This document shows positions 45,516-59,400 of a DNA stretch of 64,000 nucleotides, piece after piece. Position numbers and translations under genes: made by a program. Location of the stretch: NCBI GenBank assembly GCA_013400975.1, contig WBMZ01006337.1, forward strand, positions 343,138-407,137, in the 5' to 3' direction. The stretch's first letter is position 1; each line of letters opens with the position of its first letter. Source of the DNA: Atrichornis clamosus (Eukaryota > Chordata > Aves > Passeriformes > Menuridae). The notes below the pieces were generated by a model. It was not told the DNA's origin. It made no database searches and saw nothing but the letters and a program-made list of their open reading frames with translations.

Positions 45516-46570
45516 TAAGGAATACAGCTGAATAAAACAATTTTCAACTTTCCAGACAACTTCTTGAGAGAAGCTGCTTAAGTTTATCAATTATTCCTAA
45601 TTAAGCATAAATTTTCAGGTTGCTTACTGAGGTAAATCCACAAGATTTTTGAAAGCATATCAGTATATGTAATGAACAATATGAAAAAAAAACCAAACTA
45701 ATCTGGACAATATTTAAAGAGTCCAAACCAATAATTCATCCCTCTTTATAGTATTAAAAGAGTTGCTAGAACTGCATTGGACTTATATGCAACACTTGAC
45801 TTTGGGGGAGGCTCACATCTGTACTCCAACACAGATAACACAGATTTCAATTTGCACACATTTTAGTGCTATCTATTAGACCCTTTAACAGCATGCAGGG
45901 CCCAGTCAGCTTCCCCATCAAGTCTCCCATTTAGCTGCTCAGACTACCAGCACTTCCCAAGTCCAGGACAAGCAAAAAACAGGATCCCACAGCCAGGACC
46001 TGACCTGTTCTTTGCCCACAACTTTCCCTTTTAGCAAGACCTTCTTCTTCCCCTTCACCTCAGTCTGGAGCAAAGCTAGGCTTTGAACTCCCCTAGTAGC
46101 AGGGTTACTTTTCTCCAGATAGTTCTCAAAAACAAGTGCCCATGATACAATTTCATGAATCTGACATTTCAATAGCTCACACATAGCCAAGACACACAGG
46201 AAAAGGAGAAAAAAAAATTAAAAAAACTATGGAAATGAAACAAAACCCCTTCTGTTAAAAGTTTAAGGAGCATGAGGGAAAAAGCTGTTCTTTAATCAGC
46301 TCATTTTTTACATATGAAGTTATTGAGCAAAACAGGTAAGCACTTTTCAAGTACGTATTTTGGCAGAGGCAGATGCCAGCTAACATGAATGAAACATGAG
46401 CATGAAATGGCAACTTTTTACTAAAACAAACAGAATGCAAGGACTAAAGATTAAACTTTGTCCTATTGGTGGTCAAATAGCTCTTTCTAGACCAAATTTC
46501 AGTGTCAGGCACTCTCAATTTTTCCTTTAAGAATAAATTTGAAGCAGCAACTAGTTGCCAAAGTGCTTTG

Positions 46571-46637
46571 TGGGTTTTGTTTGTTTGTTTGTTGGGGTTT
46601 TTTGTTATTTGCTTGGGTTTTGGTTTGGGGGAAGGGT
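46571..46637 (+). repeat. (TTTG)n and G/T-rich tract
   Basis: GGGTTTTG followed by TTTG units, then GGGG, GGG, GG and GGGGG runs separated by T-rich spacers. This is low complexity. The G runs are long enough for weak or two-layer G-quadruplex potential on the plus strand. Confidence 0.85.
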
Positions 46638-46866
46638 GTGAAAGCAGGGGCTTTATGGGGGTGAATGCAATAAAGACTACCTCAGCTTATTCAATGATTG
46701 ATTTCCTATTTTGTTTGTTCTCCCAGAAACAAACATAAACCAAAATCTAAGTTAAACTTGCTATTCTAAGACCATTCAGTCAGTTCAGAAGTGAACTTCA
46801 AAGTTTGTTGACTGTTAAGAGTTCGGAAGATCCCCATAGCTTGGACAGTTCTCTGAGAAATTCAGA

Positions 46867-46917
46867 GAAAAAAACCCAACCAACCTACCAAAAAAAGTCA
46901 CCCAAAAAAAAACCTGG
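46867..46917 (+). repeat. A/C-rich low-complexity block
   Basis: Alternating A runs and CC-containing spacers (AAAAAAACCCAACCAACC, then two more A runs), close to the T/G-rich block at 46571. Confidence 0.7.
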
Positions 46918-47368
46918 ACAAAACCACACAACCCTATTCCCAAAAATTGTCACAGAAAACACACACACAGTACGCCCCCACCAAATCCATGAATAACACA
47001 CCTTGATAAGAGCTGAATGGCCAAATAATCTCATTTCATTAACAACTTTAGAGAGTGAAGAACAAATGCTGCCATGATTTTAGTTTGCACTTGTAATCTC
47101 CTTTGTTTTTGAGCTGTATGATCCCATTTCACCAGCTCCATACAAACTGACAATATCCTCTACTCCCTCAGCCCTGAGGGCACCCATGAGTGTTCATGAG
47201 TTTTCATGAAGAGTTTCAGTAGTATGTAGAATATTCTTATTGAATATTTCAGTGTTATTAAAATAGATAAGAATTGTAACAATGATACAGAATCAGACAG
47301 ATTTTACTCCACAAGTACTTTTGTTCTGAAAGTTTACAGCTCAGATACACCACAGACATTACAGGAAC

Positions 47369-47385
47369 AAAAAAAAAAAAAAAAA
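47369..47385 (+). repeat. A17 homopolymer
   Basis: Seventeen uninterrupted A in intron 1. Confidence 0.9.
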
Positions 47386-50300
47386 TCTGTTCTAGATTAC
47401 TACCAAGCATTTAGGTATTTCATTATCAAGTTTCCATCTAAAATATTTTTCTTTCTTTTGTAATTGATGTTTGGGAGTCAATTCCCTCCACTACCTTGTA
47501 AAGTAACCCAACTGCAGTATTTTTCAAAAGAAAGATTTATATTATCAGCCTCAGAATCCCAAACTTCTCAAAGACTGTGAAGTGCTGGCTTGCACACCCA
47601 CAACACATACTCCACATTGCTCCCTGTGTAAAAAGAACACAATAAATGCTTACAAAGAGATGGTTCTCAGGGCAGGCAAAGGTGTGAATGAGGTAACTAA
47701 CGTAAACAGCAAACAGAAGAGGTGATGCAGATATCTGTTAGGATCTGAAAACACACAAAAAGTCTGCATATTTTAACCTTTCATAACAGTTACATTCAAG
47801 ACACCTTTGTAATAATCACAAGGGTGGGGCATTGTCAGAAGTGTATCATGACATGATTTTTGTTTGGCTGGGTTTTGGTAGGATATAAACACTTCCCATA
47901 ATATACAGCATTCTCTGGAGTGCTGACATGATTGTATCCAATACAAATTGCATCATGAATCATGCAGAGACTATTCTTCTAAGATTTAAGTTACATATAT
48001 TTCCAGAAATTTAACAAAAAGCAGTTACGTGATTCTGTCTATTAATAAAAATTTCCTAGTGACACCTAGTGAGGATAGCAGAACACCAAGAATTAGTGAA
48101 GACTCACACTGAAATATGCCATTACTTTACCTTAAGGTTGATAGCCATCTTGCTCACGTAGACACATGATACAGTGATGCAATTATTTAAGCTCCCTGCA
48201 TCTGACCACCTCTCTTGTCAGCTATCACAGCAGAGCACAAAGGAATGAGCCAGCAGAAGCAACAGTCCACCACAAAACTGTTGAGATTTCACGTGATCTG
48301 CAATTACCATGTCACTGCAATAACCACCATGAACAGCAATACTACAGTCTGCAATTACAACCTGCTTGCTCCAGTCATCTTACAACCACTCCAACTATTA
48401 TTAAAAAACCCTACCCAGATAACTCCCACACCACACACTTCCCCTTCATAGCTGGAAAACAGAGCACAAAGTCTGAACACTTTCTGAAAGAGATGTAACC
48501 CAAGGTTTCATCACAACCTTTAGAGGTGGTCTGCAAATCTGCATTTCTTATTTCCTTCTTCTTCTGCTCCCAAGATTGGCTTGGTTCTCACACCACCCAC
48601 ACCTTTTCATTTTACTTTTGTTGAGGCAATGAAGTTTTTTAAAAGTTGCAAGTTATTAGATAGACAGGGATTCAAATTTATATTGCAATAGCCACTGTGT
48701 GTATACATGCATGTAAGTATATGAAATCCCACTGGATTCTTCCAACCTTAAATTTGCTTTGGCTATATTATGAGTGATAGAAGCAGAAAAGTATATTAGA
48801 AACTTAAGGGAGGTAGTATGTGCAACAGTATCCTAACATTTATCCTCATCAGGTCACCACCTATCCAGGCTTCCAAGCCAATACAAGTTTTGAAACACTA
48901 AATTTATAATCTGATATCCTACACTGCAACTTAACAGACCAGCTGGTTTGCTGGGGATCTATACAATTTTAGTATTGTTTAATAAATAGCTCTGTCGTTC
49001 AATTAAGGTCAAACATGTAATTTGTATTAGGCAAGACCTATCACTGTAAAACGCCTAAATCCAATTTTCATGACCTTGATACCTGGAGTGAAAAAATAGA
49101 TCAAGCAACAATAAACTCAACAAAAACCACTGTGTTTATGTAAGACACAGCACACAAATCAAGGACTAGAACTGAGCACAGTTTTCTCACCAACTAGCAA
49201 GTTCTTTAAATGTGCTCAGGAAAGCAGGGGAAAGCACACTTTGCACAGCCTATCAAACAGTAAGCAGCTGAGTGTCAGACACTCCTCTAAAGCTATTACA
49301 GCCCTCAAAGTTTGACTTTATTTCCCCTCTAAGGTCTACAGTGTCTCATACAGCATGCACAGAAGTAACTACAAGTCCCACAGTTATAACCCCCACTTTA
49401 TTCCATATCACAAAGGAACCTTTCCTGAGTCCATCTGTCAAGACCACAATTTTCTCTTTGCTTCAATTTCCTTATAGTTTCTTTCATCATTTACAAATGG
49501 ATCAGTTGATGAAAAAGTATCAATAGAAATAGCAGGAAAAAAGAAAATCTTAAGCCAAAGCTTTTACCCTAACAAATGATGCATTCATTGCCAAAGCACA
49601 TGCACAACAGCACTCCCATCTCTACTGTTTTCTAGATGCCTCTTTACATCTTACAGGCTATTAGATTGTCACCAGGTGAAAGCTCATACCCCACTCAATT
49701 TTGAGGTTTCTACAATGCCTCTTCTCTTCTGAAGGGGAAAGCAAAGCACAGCAGGAACAGCACCTTGATGAAGCACAGCGAGACCCAGAGAACTCTTAAC
49801 TGGCAATATTCAGTTCCTTCCCATCTTCTCCAACAGAGCTGTTCATGAAAGTCTTGGTCAGCCTGTTCTTCACAAAGCTTTAGAAAGCCAGAAAAGTAAT
49901 TTACAAGCTGCAGGGGATGGAGTACTTTCTTTGCATTGACATTTAAGAATCAACAACTTCAGCAACACAGATTCAGAAAGCTAATCCTCCCCACCTACAA
50001 AAAACCCCAACATACTAGTTTAAAATAAAAATATCCATAGATCTGAAAAGCTTTATGGAAATACACCCTTGCAAAGTATGAAAGGTATTACAAAACCAGC
50101 TACAAATTACTTATTTCTACTTTTCTGTTACAGTTTCTTTGCCACAAGAACTGTAGTCCTTGGAAACAAAAAGCAAAACAAACTTATCATTCCTTATTCT
50201 TCTCCTAATCATTCCTTATGCTTTTATGTGGAGCCATAATACCAAAGTTATGTTTCTCTGTGCCAGGAGGAAGCAAGTGTCAGCTTCCAACCACTCCAAC

Positions 50301-50428
50301 AGGGTGGCAAGCAAGTTAATTTGAAATTTTAAGTTTTTATGCCATTGTTTCTCTGATACACATCTGTCTTATATTGCTCTAACTAGCAGCACTCTTTGGA
50401 AATACCAGGAATAATGCTACCAAAAAAT

Positions 50429-50443
50429 AAAAAAAAAAAAAAA
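50429..50443 (+). repeat. A15 homopolymer
   Basis: Fifteen uninterrupted A, preceded by a short A-rich lead, in intron 1. Confidence 0.9.
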
Positions 50444-50868
50444 TCCCCACGAACACCAAAACACAGCACAAGACATTTCTGGTCTTTATTCTCCTGCTTC
50501 TTCTCAACTAGTCACCATCATTAGGGGAATTTATGGAAAACCAAAGGATAAAACACATACCTGTTGAACTCAACAATATCTATGCATTGTCTGTATGAAA
50601 TAGCATTCTAAGAGACATGACTGTAAGCACCATGCTGTCTGACACCTATCATGGAGTAATACAGACAGAAGGAATGCCAGAAAAGGTCCCAGAGGCTAAA
50701 AGCCTTCTTCTCCCTTCTGACAAATCCCTGGATTTCTTACAGTTCCTTGTAGACAACCCACAGAGCCTAGGAAAGAGAATGAAGATAAACTTAGAAAACA
50801 GAATAAAGGAACAGCACAACAAAGAATCTTGACTTTCTTAGCACATTTGTTCTTTTGCACAAGCAAGG

Positions 50869-50891
50869 ACTGGAAAGACAAACTTTCCAGT
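50869..50891 (+). repeat. Perfect 9-bp inverted repeat
   Basis: ACTGGAAAG and CTTTCCAGT are exact reverse complements separated by ACAAA. It is a small hairpin in intron 1 with no neighbouring gene feature. Confidence 0.8.
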
Positions 50892-53800
50892 TTGGAAAAA
50901 GTGTCAAAAAAATAAATACAAAAACCACCATAGTTTACTACTATCACATTGCTTTCCTTCACACAGACTAAACATGACTTGTATTAGACAAATGTCATGA
51001 AGCATTTAATAAAAACCTATCTGTGGAGAAATCTCTGTGGCATTTTTACAGTTATTTAAACAAGCAATTACATACACATGCTGCTGACGAGAGTCAACAA
51101 TACCAAGAGCAGCCTTTGAAACTGATAACCCACAGTAATCACTGGAGCCAAATACCTGAAGTTTAATCTGTTTCCTCTTGGTAAAGTCCACAAGTTGCAT
51201 AAGTGTGGTGTCAGACCTTGTACTTCAGTCAGTCCCAGCATCATCTGAAGGACTTATACAAGTGTACCTAGGAGCTGTCTCTAACCTTTCCAAATGTGAA
51301 GACTATTGTTCTAAAACCAGGTTTACATTAGAAATGCTTATCTATGTATTAGCAAACACTACAGGTGAGCAATATCCTTTTTGCTGCAAAAGTCCTTAGA
51401 CGTGCCATCAGATGAAGGAATTCATCACTACAGGTTTTGTCTGGGTTGAAGTGGGCACCAGCAACAATTTGTATTATCAAAAGCATGCTCTTATACCATG
51501 TGTATTCACTGTACAATCACTTTGCCAGCAGTGTATGCTATATTGACAATGTCTTTATGTGGACATTTTCTACTTTCTGTGGACTTTCTACAGACTTTCT
51601 ACTTCAGCAACTCCCACTTTTAGTCTCCCTGTCAAGGAATGCAATGGTGATCCAAACTACACCCCAGGACTCACCAAGCATTTTTGAAGAAACACTGTTA
51701 TAATTGAAGAAAGTAACTGACAGGTACTGGGTTTGCAGTAAACTACAGTGGTCTCTGCTACGTAAGGACAAACTGTTCAGTGGGATGTCTGGGGAAGAGT
51801 CAGATCTTGACAGACCTGGCACTTCCTACCTCTGTAGGACTTGGGAGATGTTTCTGCCACAAGTCATTATGGTCAAAGAGGACTACAATGACACTTAATG
51901 GACATAATTGCCACTTAGAGCTACCTCCATTTTAAGTTGAAAACCCCTCAAGTCAACTCTGACTGTTGTTAAAAGTTCACTCTGTCTACTTTGATGGCAA
52001 CAAATTATTTATGATATTAGGGAAGTTCATGTCTAACTTCTTATTCTGTAACTCAAAGGCCCCCATCTCAGATGAAGTATTTGCTTCTGCTGCAGAAGAA
52101 CTTCTGTTTATGCAATTCTTTACACTCCTTACTGCTAAGCAAAAAGCCAAATCGCTCGGCCAGAACACAGAACGGCTGATAGTCACACTCAAAGACATCG
52201 TTCGTTATCTTGCAATACTCAGTCCATAACTTCATGGTCCACAAGAGATCCTATTCAGAACGCAAAGACACTTTAATCCAGTCATTGTTAGTGTGCAGTA
52301 ACAACATTCCTGCTTTACTGGCTCTGCTAAAATAGTTGACATCCAAGCCCTATTTAGATCCAAATTTAATAAAATTTCAAGTGAGAATAATCACTAGTCG
52401 TACTTAGGCACCTAATCTTTTTAGTAAAGCTTTTCCCGTCCTTCCCAAATCCACAAGCTGTAGCTGAAATACACAAATCTCCAAACACAAACTGAGTGTA
52501 TTAATTTTACTCATTTGGAACCTATAGACACTTTTGATCAATTAAAAGTGTAAAGGAGTAGTTTAACTTCTGTACTACGAACACCACTTTTTTACCCTAT
52601 TATCAGTTCATAGAAAAAGCAGGAGATTGCTTTCCTCAGAAGAAAAAGCGTATTTTTGAACAACTAGATTTATAGATTGCATCTTTCACTGCCATTTAAA
52701 AACTATCAGCATCAAGAAACTTGCATTTTTATTATCCAAGTGAAAAAGTCAAGAGAAACAGTTTAAGTTAAAACAATCCATGTACAAAATCTGTTGAAAC
52801 ACAATGTACTGGGAGCTCTGCAGAAAAGGAGCTGGTGACATCTGCTCTGTTTGGAGTCATTCTAAAGGCTTGAGCAGCCTGAAGGCTAGCCTGAGTAGCC
52901 AGCCACTGCCTGTGTGTGAGGACAAAGTGAATTTTACACTACCTTACGAGCCATCTTCAGTCCTAAAACATGCTCACACCTGTCTCTGGAACAAAATACC
53001 TTCAAATTGGAGAAAAGACAGCTCATGCTATAAATCAGCATTCACTGCATGGCAAATTCTGGGGACAGAGGGGTGGAATGTATATGCAAGTAACACAGCT
53101 AAATTTCCCCATGTAATGTCAGTATGTGGCAGTATAAAGTTTGGTAGCAAACTTCTCTAACTTCCCCCAGGCTTGCCCTCCTGCAAACTTGAGCTTTTCA
53201 ACCATGATCTACCTCAGCAACATGAAAACACCACACATTTGATACATTACTTTTTTAGACACTAACATTTTGATCCAAGGTCTCTTTCTCAAAATATAAA
53301 AAGGAAGCATCATGCCAGTTAATAGGGTTTTGAATTTTTTGAAGAAAGTTCTAAATATACCTACCATCAAGCATGCAGCATCCAAAGTTGAAGGAAGGAG
53401 ATAAAGGAGTAGTCTTCAGCTTTGAGGTGTTTTTAATTACATGAATTTACAGTGTTTAAGTGAAGTAATAAATAATCCGATTTATGAGCCCATGCATTTA
53501 TTTTAGGATAAGCAGTAAATAGAAAAAGCTTTTCTGTCCAGAATTTTTTGATGATACAAAGAAAATGCAAAGAAGTTTGGCAAACAACTTTAAAAGCTAA
53601 CACTTCTTATTTATAATTTTCTGTCTGAAAGAACTAATCACTGTAATCACATTCAAATTACACTGCAATAGCAAGCAGATTTTTTAATAGCAATGCTGCT
53701 ATTTAAAGAAAAGACTATTAGGAGCCTGATTTTTTTCCCCCTTAAATACTTTCCAATTGTTGTAAACAGGATTAAAATAAAGCAGTAATATTTTGAAAAA

Positions 53801-54180
53801 ACCTTTCAGATGTTTATAAAATTAAGCATTAAAGAACCCTTATTAGAAAATTTGTATCAAATATGTCATAGATTAAGTCAATGAATTCCATAAGCCATAA
53901 TTAAACTTGCCAATAAACTCCAGTGGAGGCTGGATTTACACACAGGCTAGCTAAAAACTCCTACAAATAAGCTCTGTGTGTGTATATACACTTATGCATT
54001 AAGTACATCAAGTGCAATTAATAAAGATATTTTTATGGTCTTTGAGGAAAATACACAAAGAGCTGTACAGCAAACAAAGACAAAACTAGTTTTCACACTC
54101 AGAACAAAAACTTTACACCACTAAAAGCTCAGATACAACTACCTTAAATTTTGCAGAGATGAGACACAGTTTTAGGGATC

Positions 54181-54246
54181 CCCTTTCCCTCCTTTTTTTG
54201 GGGGGGGAGTTTTGTGTTTGAGGGTTGCATGTGAGGGCAGGGAGGG
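54181..54246 (+). repeat. C/T then G-rich tract with quadruplex-type G runs
   Basis: CCCTTTCCCTCC, then T7, then G8 at 54200-54207, followed by GGG at 54222, 54235, 54240 and 54244. The last four runs are separated by 10, 2 and 1 bases. Confidence 0.75.
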
Positions 54247-56024
54247 AAGAGTTAAAACACAGACCTTTCTGATACTGTTACCAGTACCAAACTCCTACCT
54301 CAATCGACCTTTTTAATCCCTTTATCACTTTAGACTTTCCCCCTCACTGCCTGACAAAGCAGCCAGTACCTCCTCTTTTGATTTGCTTTCTCCAAGAAAG
54401 AAGAAAAGCTGCTTAGACAGTGGACAAACCAAAGCACCCAACCCAAATGCTACACTTTGCTGCAGTCCCCCTCCCATCACTTTGGGGCTTGCCAATGAAG
54501 AGATGATTTTTCTCCTCCTGCATCATGCTGAAATTAGTGCAGTAACCCACAACTACCTGCTGCTGCTCCAAACAAATGCTAACCAGTGCCAAGAAAGTAG
54601 CCAAGGGCTGAAGAAAGACAGAAGCACAGGAACAAAGAGCACCCTAACTAAAAAAGGGCAATCAGGATAACTATTTAAGCCTCCTAAAAACTGAACCAAA
54701 GGGATTAAATAGTACAGCCATGATACTACTTGCAAGATGAAAGATTTAATGATATTCCTACACTGGTTATTTTTTTTAAGCTGTATAAATAACTTCCTCT
54801 TTAAGTGAGAATATAAAACTTCCAGAACATCTGATCCCTAGTAACAGAAAGGGAAACAAAAAACCTTTTCCAACAGGCCATATTTCACTGGAAAACCTTA
54901 CACACATCTTCACAGAGGTCATGCCATTGACTGAACTGGACACATACTGTTTACTTCCCAGAAGTGAAATATTTTATTAAAAACAATATCCATCTATTGA
55001 ACCTGAAATATATTATGATCCATGAGATTTCCAAAGATTAAGTTAAAGCCTGGTAGTTCACATCAACTGAGATAGAGGATTTGGTTCTTCAGACAGTAGA
55101 TTTAAATCACCTGCCTCATTCAGCATGCAGAAGCTTTACCTTGTTCTTCACTGCTTTAACATTCTCAAAACAAAAACTGTAGACTAAACAGACCCTGAAG
55201 TCTCAAGTTTGTGTTTTTTCAGCTTTGTTCATTTCTTTCTTATTAAGGAGATATTTTCCTCTCATTTCTCCTTTATTTCTCCTAGAGATGTTCAGGGGTT
55301 TTGGGGAGTGAGAGGGGCAACTGCAGAAGGGTGGTACACAGGAGATAACACAAGATGACAAATACCATCAAAATACAAACTGAGGAAGGATTTGAGAACT
55401 GACAAAGTATTTATCTGCCTTAAGTCTTACCTTGATGTACAAAGTATACAGATTGTTCTCTAATTTCTATTTGTCAAAAAGGCAGATTTTAGCTCTAAGC
55501 TCTGGAGAGCCCCTGCACCAGCTTCTGTCCCAAGCTATCACATCTACTATTTCACGAATGCTTCTATGGAGTCATTACTACTGTTTGTGTACCAATACAG
55601 ATCTATGTGCAAGTATTTATATGCTGCCCAAATTTTCTCAAAAAAGCTGGCAACCAAAGCAGTATTGCAACACTCCATATTTCTATTAAGTTTCAACAAT
55701 TTCCCAAAGGAATAACACTTGTCAGGAAGAACTATTTATTCAGGACAAATTATCCTTGCTGAAAGCGATCAAAGATTCATAATTTCTTATGATGGAAAGA
55801 ATTTATTTTTTTTCTTAGAATGGAAAGTATCCATTAACTTACAACTTACAACTCATCAATCCCTACCAAATAAGAAATATTTATACTGTGGATATAGACT
55901 CCATTAAGTATCAAACAATAATGTTAACTTGCTTGCATACAAACAGGGATGTACAAGGGCCTTTTAGACATCATAAAATACGCAAGGTTAAGCCTGACAC
56001 ACAATGCAAAATTTATTCAACTCC

Positions 56025-56044
56025 TTTTTTTTTTTTTTTTTTTT
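56025..56044 (+). repeat. T20 homopolymer
   Basis: Twenty uninterrupted T, equal to an A20 run on the minus strand. The sequence upstream on that strand (plus 56045 onward) resembles no gene I know, so a retrocopy tail is not shown. Confidence 0.9.
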
Positions 56045-56478
56045 GCTGGGATAGCAGAGACCATACAATCAGGATGCCCCCTAAAGTTGCTAAAATGAGC
56101 TGCTGACTCTCATGTTCATGCAGTGCATACATTCTAGATGGGCAATTTCCAAACAGTTGTGGTAGTGCAGCATGTTTTCATTTACAGCACACAGTAACTC
56201 AGCAGGATTTTAATAGGAGTCTTTCAGACAATTCCCCCTGGCCCTCCTGCCTTTCTTCCAAATCATCTTATCAAATGCTTACACAACTAAAAACTTGGAT
56301 CTGATGATGATAACACATCCATGTGTGACCATGGGGAATGCCTGGAGGTACACATCCTGTACATAAGTGTAGCCTGGCTCTCAGGGACACATCAGGAAAA
56401 AGAGAGTGCACTCAAACCAGAAATCTGGCCCACACACAGCGAGCACAGTTTAACCACCATCTAATGTACTGTTTTACC

Positions 56479-56498
56479 AAAAAAAAAAAAAAAAAAAA
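56479..56498 (+). repeat. A20 homopolymer
   Basis: Twenty uninterrupted A in intron 1, about 430 bases from the T20 run and in the opposite sense. Confidence 0.9.
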
Positions 56499-59400
56499 GT
56501 CCCCACATTAACTGTAATAAACTACCTACATCTGTGATGAGCACTAAGTTTATTTTCCACTTGTCCCAAAACAATATCTCCTAAAAAGTCTTCTCTAGCA
56601 GTTCCCTCTTGAGGAGAAGGATGAGAACAAATGAAGATCAGACCCTACACAATGACCAGAAATAGAGAACTAATTCTCTTTCAATCACACAGATTTGCAA
56701 ACACCGTTCAGGATCACTGAAATCTGTTTGTGTATGTTAGCTTATCCACATTTCTAGAAGCCTTTTCTTGACTGAAAAAGTGGGGTGTGGTTTTGAGTGG
56801 GAGGAATTAAAGCAGAAATACTGAGAAGTTTGAAGTCCACACTTTCCTAAAGTATTACTTTGGCAGGATTCCTCCACTTTTCTATTCCTACCACAAAGGA
56901 CATCATCCTTACTTTGGCATGTCACACCAGCATCACTTGGAAGTGGCAGAATCCAGATTCCAACGTCCCTTTAAAGACTGTGGAACATACAATCACTCAA
57001 TGAATGCAACACTAGTTCAATGCAACAAGGGCTGAAACTCACATTTTCTATTCCAAGAACTGTGCACGTCTCAGTTAATCTTATGTGACCGAGCATCACT
57101 CAATTCCTTTTGTTGATCTAGACTACATTATTTTGAACTTGGCATAACCTTTTGGCAGTGGTACTCCTACTCTGGAGAGTGTGGGTCCACCCTTACTGCA
57201 ACTTCATGTTCCACTCTGAAAATATTCTCTCTCTCATCCTTGTGCCAGTAAGCACAAGGCAGACTTGCTAAGCACTAAGAGAGGCAAAAAAGCACACCAG
57301 GACAGCGAGGACAAGAGGGAACCAAAGTATGCCTGAAAAAACAGCTCAATGGAAAACCAGAAAGCATTAGAGCTACCTCTACCTTCAAGTAATATAAGTC
57401 AACAGAATCAGAGCTGGTTGACAAAAACCACCAGTAAGGCTTTTTTGTTAAGTGTACCAAGAGCATAAGTTAAATTTAGCATTAGAAATGCCCAGATTAC
57501 TGGAACAGTTTCAACAAGTTCACATAATAGAACTAATTGACCTGGGTCCTTTGACAGATCTTCAGATACCTATTTTATCAAGGGCCTATATTAAAATTTA
57601 ATTGCAAATAATGCCCAGATAATGTTCATTGCTAAGGTGCTTCCCTTAGCATCTTGGAGGCCTATTCTTTGCAGTATGGCCAGGAGTCATCTCTAATAAC
57701 TGGCCTTCAATTTCTTAATATGAGGTGCTATAAGAACAACAAATTGTCAGCTACATGGGGAAAGAGGCAGGCATAGTCTAGATAGAAACTTTTTTTTTTG
57801 CTGAATATTCTTTTTCCAAAAGAAAACTCATGTTTTAAACATTTTAAGTACAAAGACCTGATCGTGTTGCACTAGACACTTTGCCTGAAGACATTATTTT
57901 CTTTTTAACCTAATGAATAACTGTATGCAACAGTTTCAGAAGTACAAAGCAAACAGAAGCATGAGTGAGAGGTTTTAGATCTCTGACACTGCACAAGTGA
58001 AAAACAGCTTCTTTTGTGGAAGACAGAAGATGAAGGAACAGCTAGGATTAGAAGGCATAGTGGGAGTAAATAAAAGGTAATAGGGAGACTCAAAGAGAAG
58101 TGTCTATACATAAATATTGAAATTGAATAGGAGAAAAGTACCTTCATGAGATAGGATGTCAATTTAAGACAGACCTCCATGAAAGAATGCTTTCTTTAGA
58201 GCTTTGAAGTAGTAAAGAAACATGCATAAACACCTGAAATTAAAGTATTCAGCAAGACAAAGCGTTCCTCACTGTTACGAGACAGTAATCGGATTCCTGG
58301 CCACATAATAAATTGTTCTAAAATTCCAGGCAAATTCTCAGAGTTCATCCAACATGTTCAGACATGCTAACACTACATAAGAGAACTGAGGGGGCCTCAA
58401 ATCACTTTTTCAGAGAATACTAAGTTTTAATTTTTATACAGACGCAACTGCTCTGCTAACAAAAACCTGTACCTACATCCTAACATTTTCCTGCCTTTTA
58501 TTACAGTTGACAGCTATTAACCCAATTGCCAACTTGAATCTTTTGTTGATGACTACACCCAGACACACGTACGCTGGTGTGCATTGGCCTATGTAAGTAC
58601 TTCCTCACATACTTAAAAATTAAGGTCATCAGTGATGTAGTCAACTGAGCTTGTCAGGATTAGTAATCCAAATACACGAGCTAATGACTACCATAATGCA
58701 GAAGGATATATTCCATTAAACTGCCAGGGTTCTAGAATCAATAGAAGTCTACTGAATTTATGGGATGCCACCAAATCAATAAAAATACAGCCACATATGA
58801 CATTGTTTTTCATGAACTTCTAGTTCTGCACACACAATACAATGGTCTGTATGAGACAAACAGAAAAGGAAAATCCTTTGTTTCTGAGTTAACAGTATGA
58901 CTCCCTATGCTGATGATACATGATGGTTGTGTTAATTCTGTGACAGATCATACTCCAGTCCTTCTCCCCTCCCAATCTTCATCTAAAACTAGGACTCCAG
59001 CTTAGTCACTCTTCAACTGCCATTCCCAAACTTGCTAGACCCCAGCAGCTGCCTTCCTACTCTGCCCTATCAAACTCAACTTGACACCTCCTCAGTATCT
59101 CATATCTGAAGCTATGCATCAGTATAATTTTTCTTATTTATTCTATAAACTGAACTATTCAAAAAAAGCTTTCACCAAATCAGTAGATTACAGAGGCACT
59201 TGCATGGACTGGTAAAATATAATAAGCCACGCACATTGTTACAGCAGAAAATTCTAACAGGCAGCACTTTCTAGTACCAGTTTGTAATTCCATAAAATGC
59301 AATTACACCACAGGCATTAATGGCTTTAATTGAACCAATTATGCTCTAAGAGGTAAAAGACTAAAAATACATACTAAATTATACAAAGATTTTAGTCTGA

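Noticed and set aside
52804..53160. 118-codon plus-strand open frame in intron 1
   Set aside because: No recognisable domain, no splice context and no repeat landmark. Frames of this length are expected by chance.
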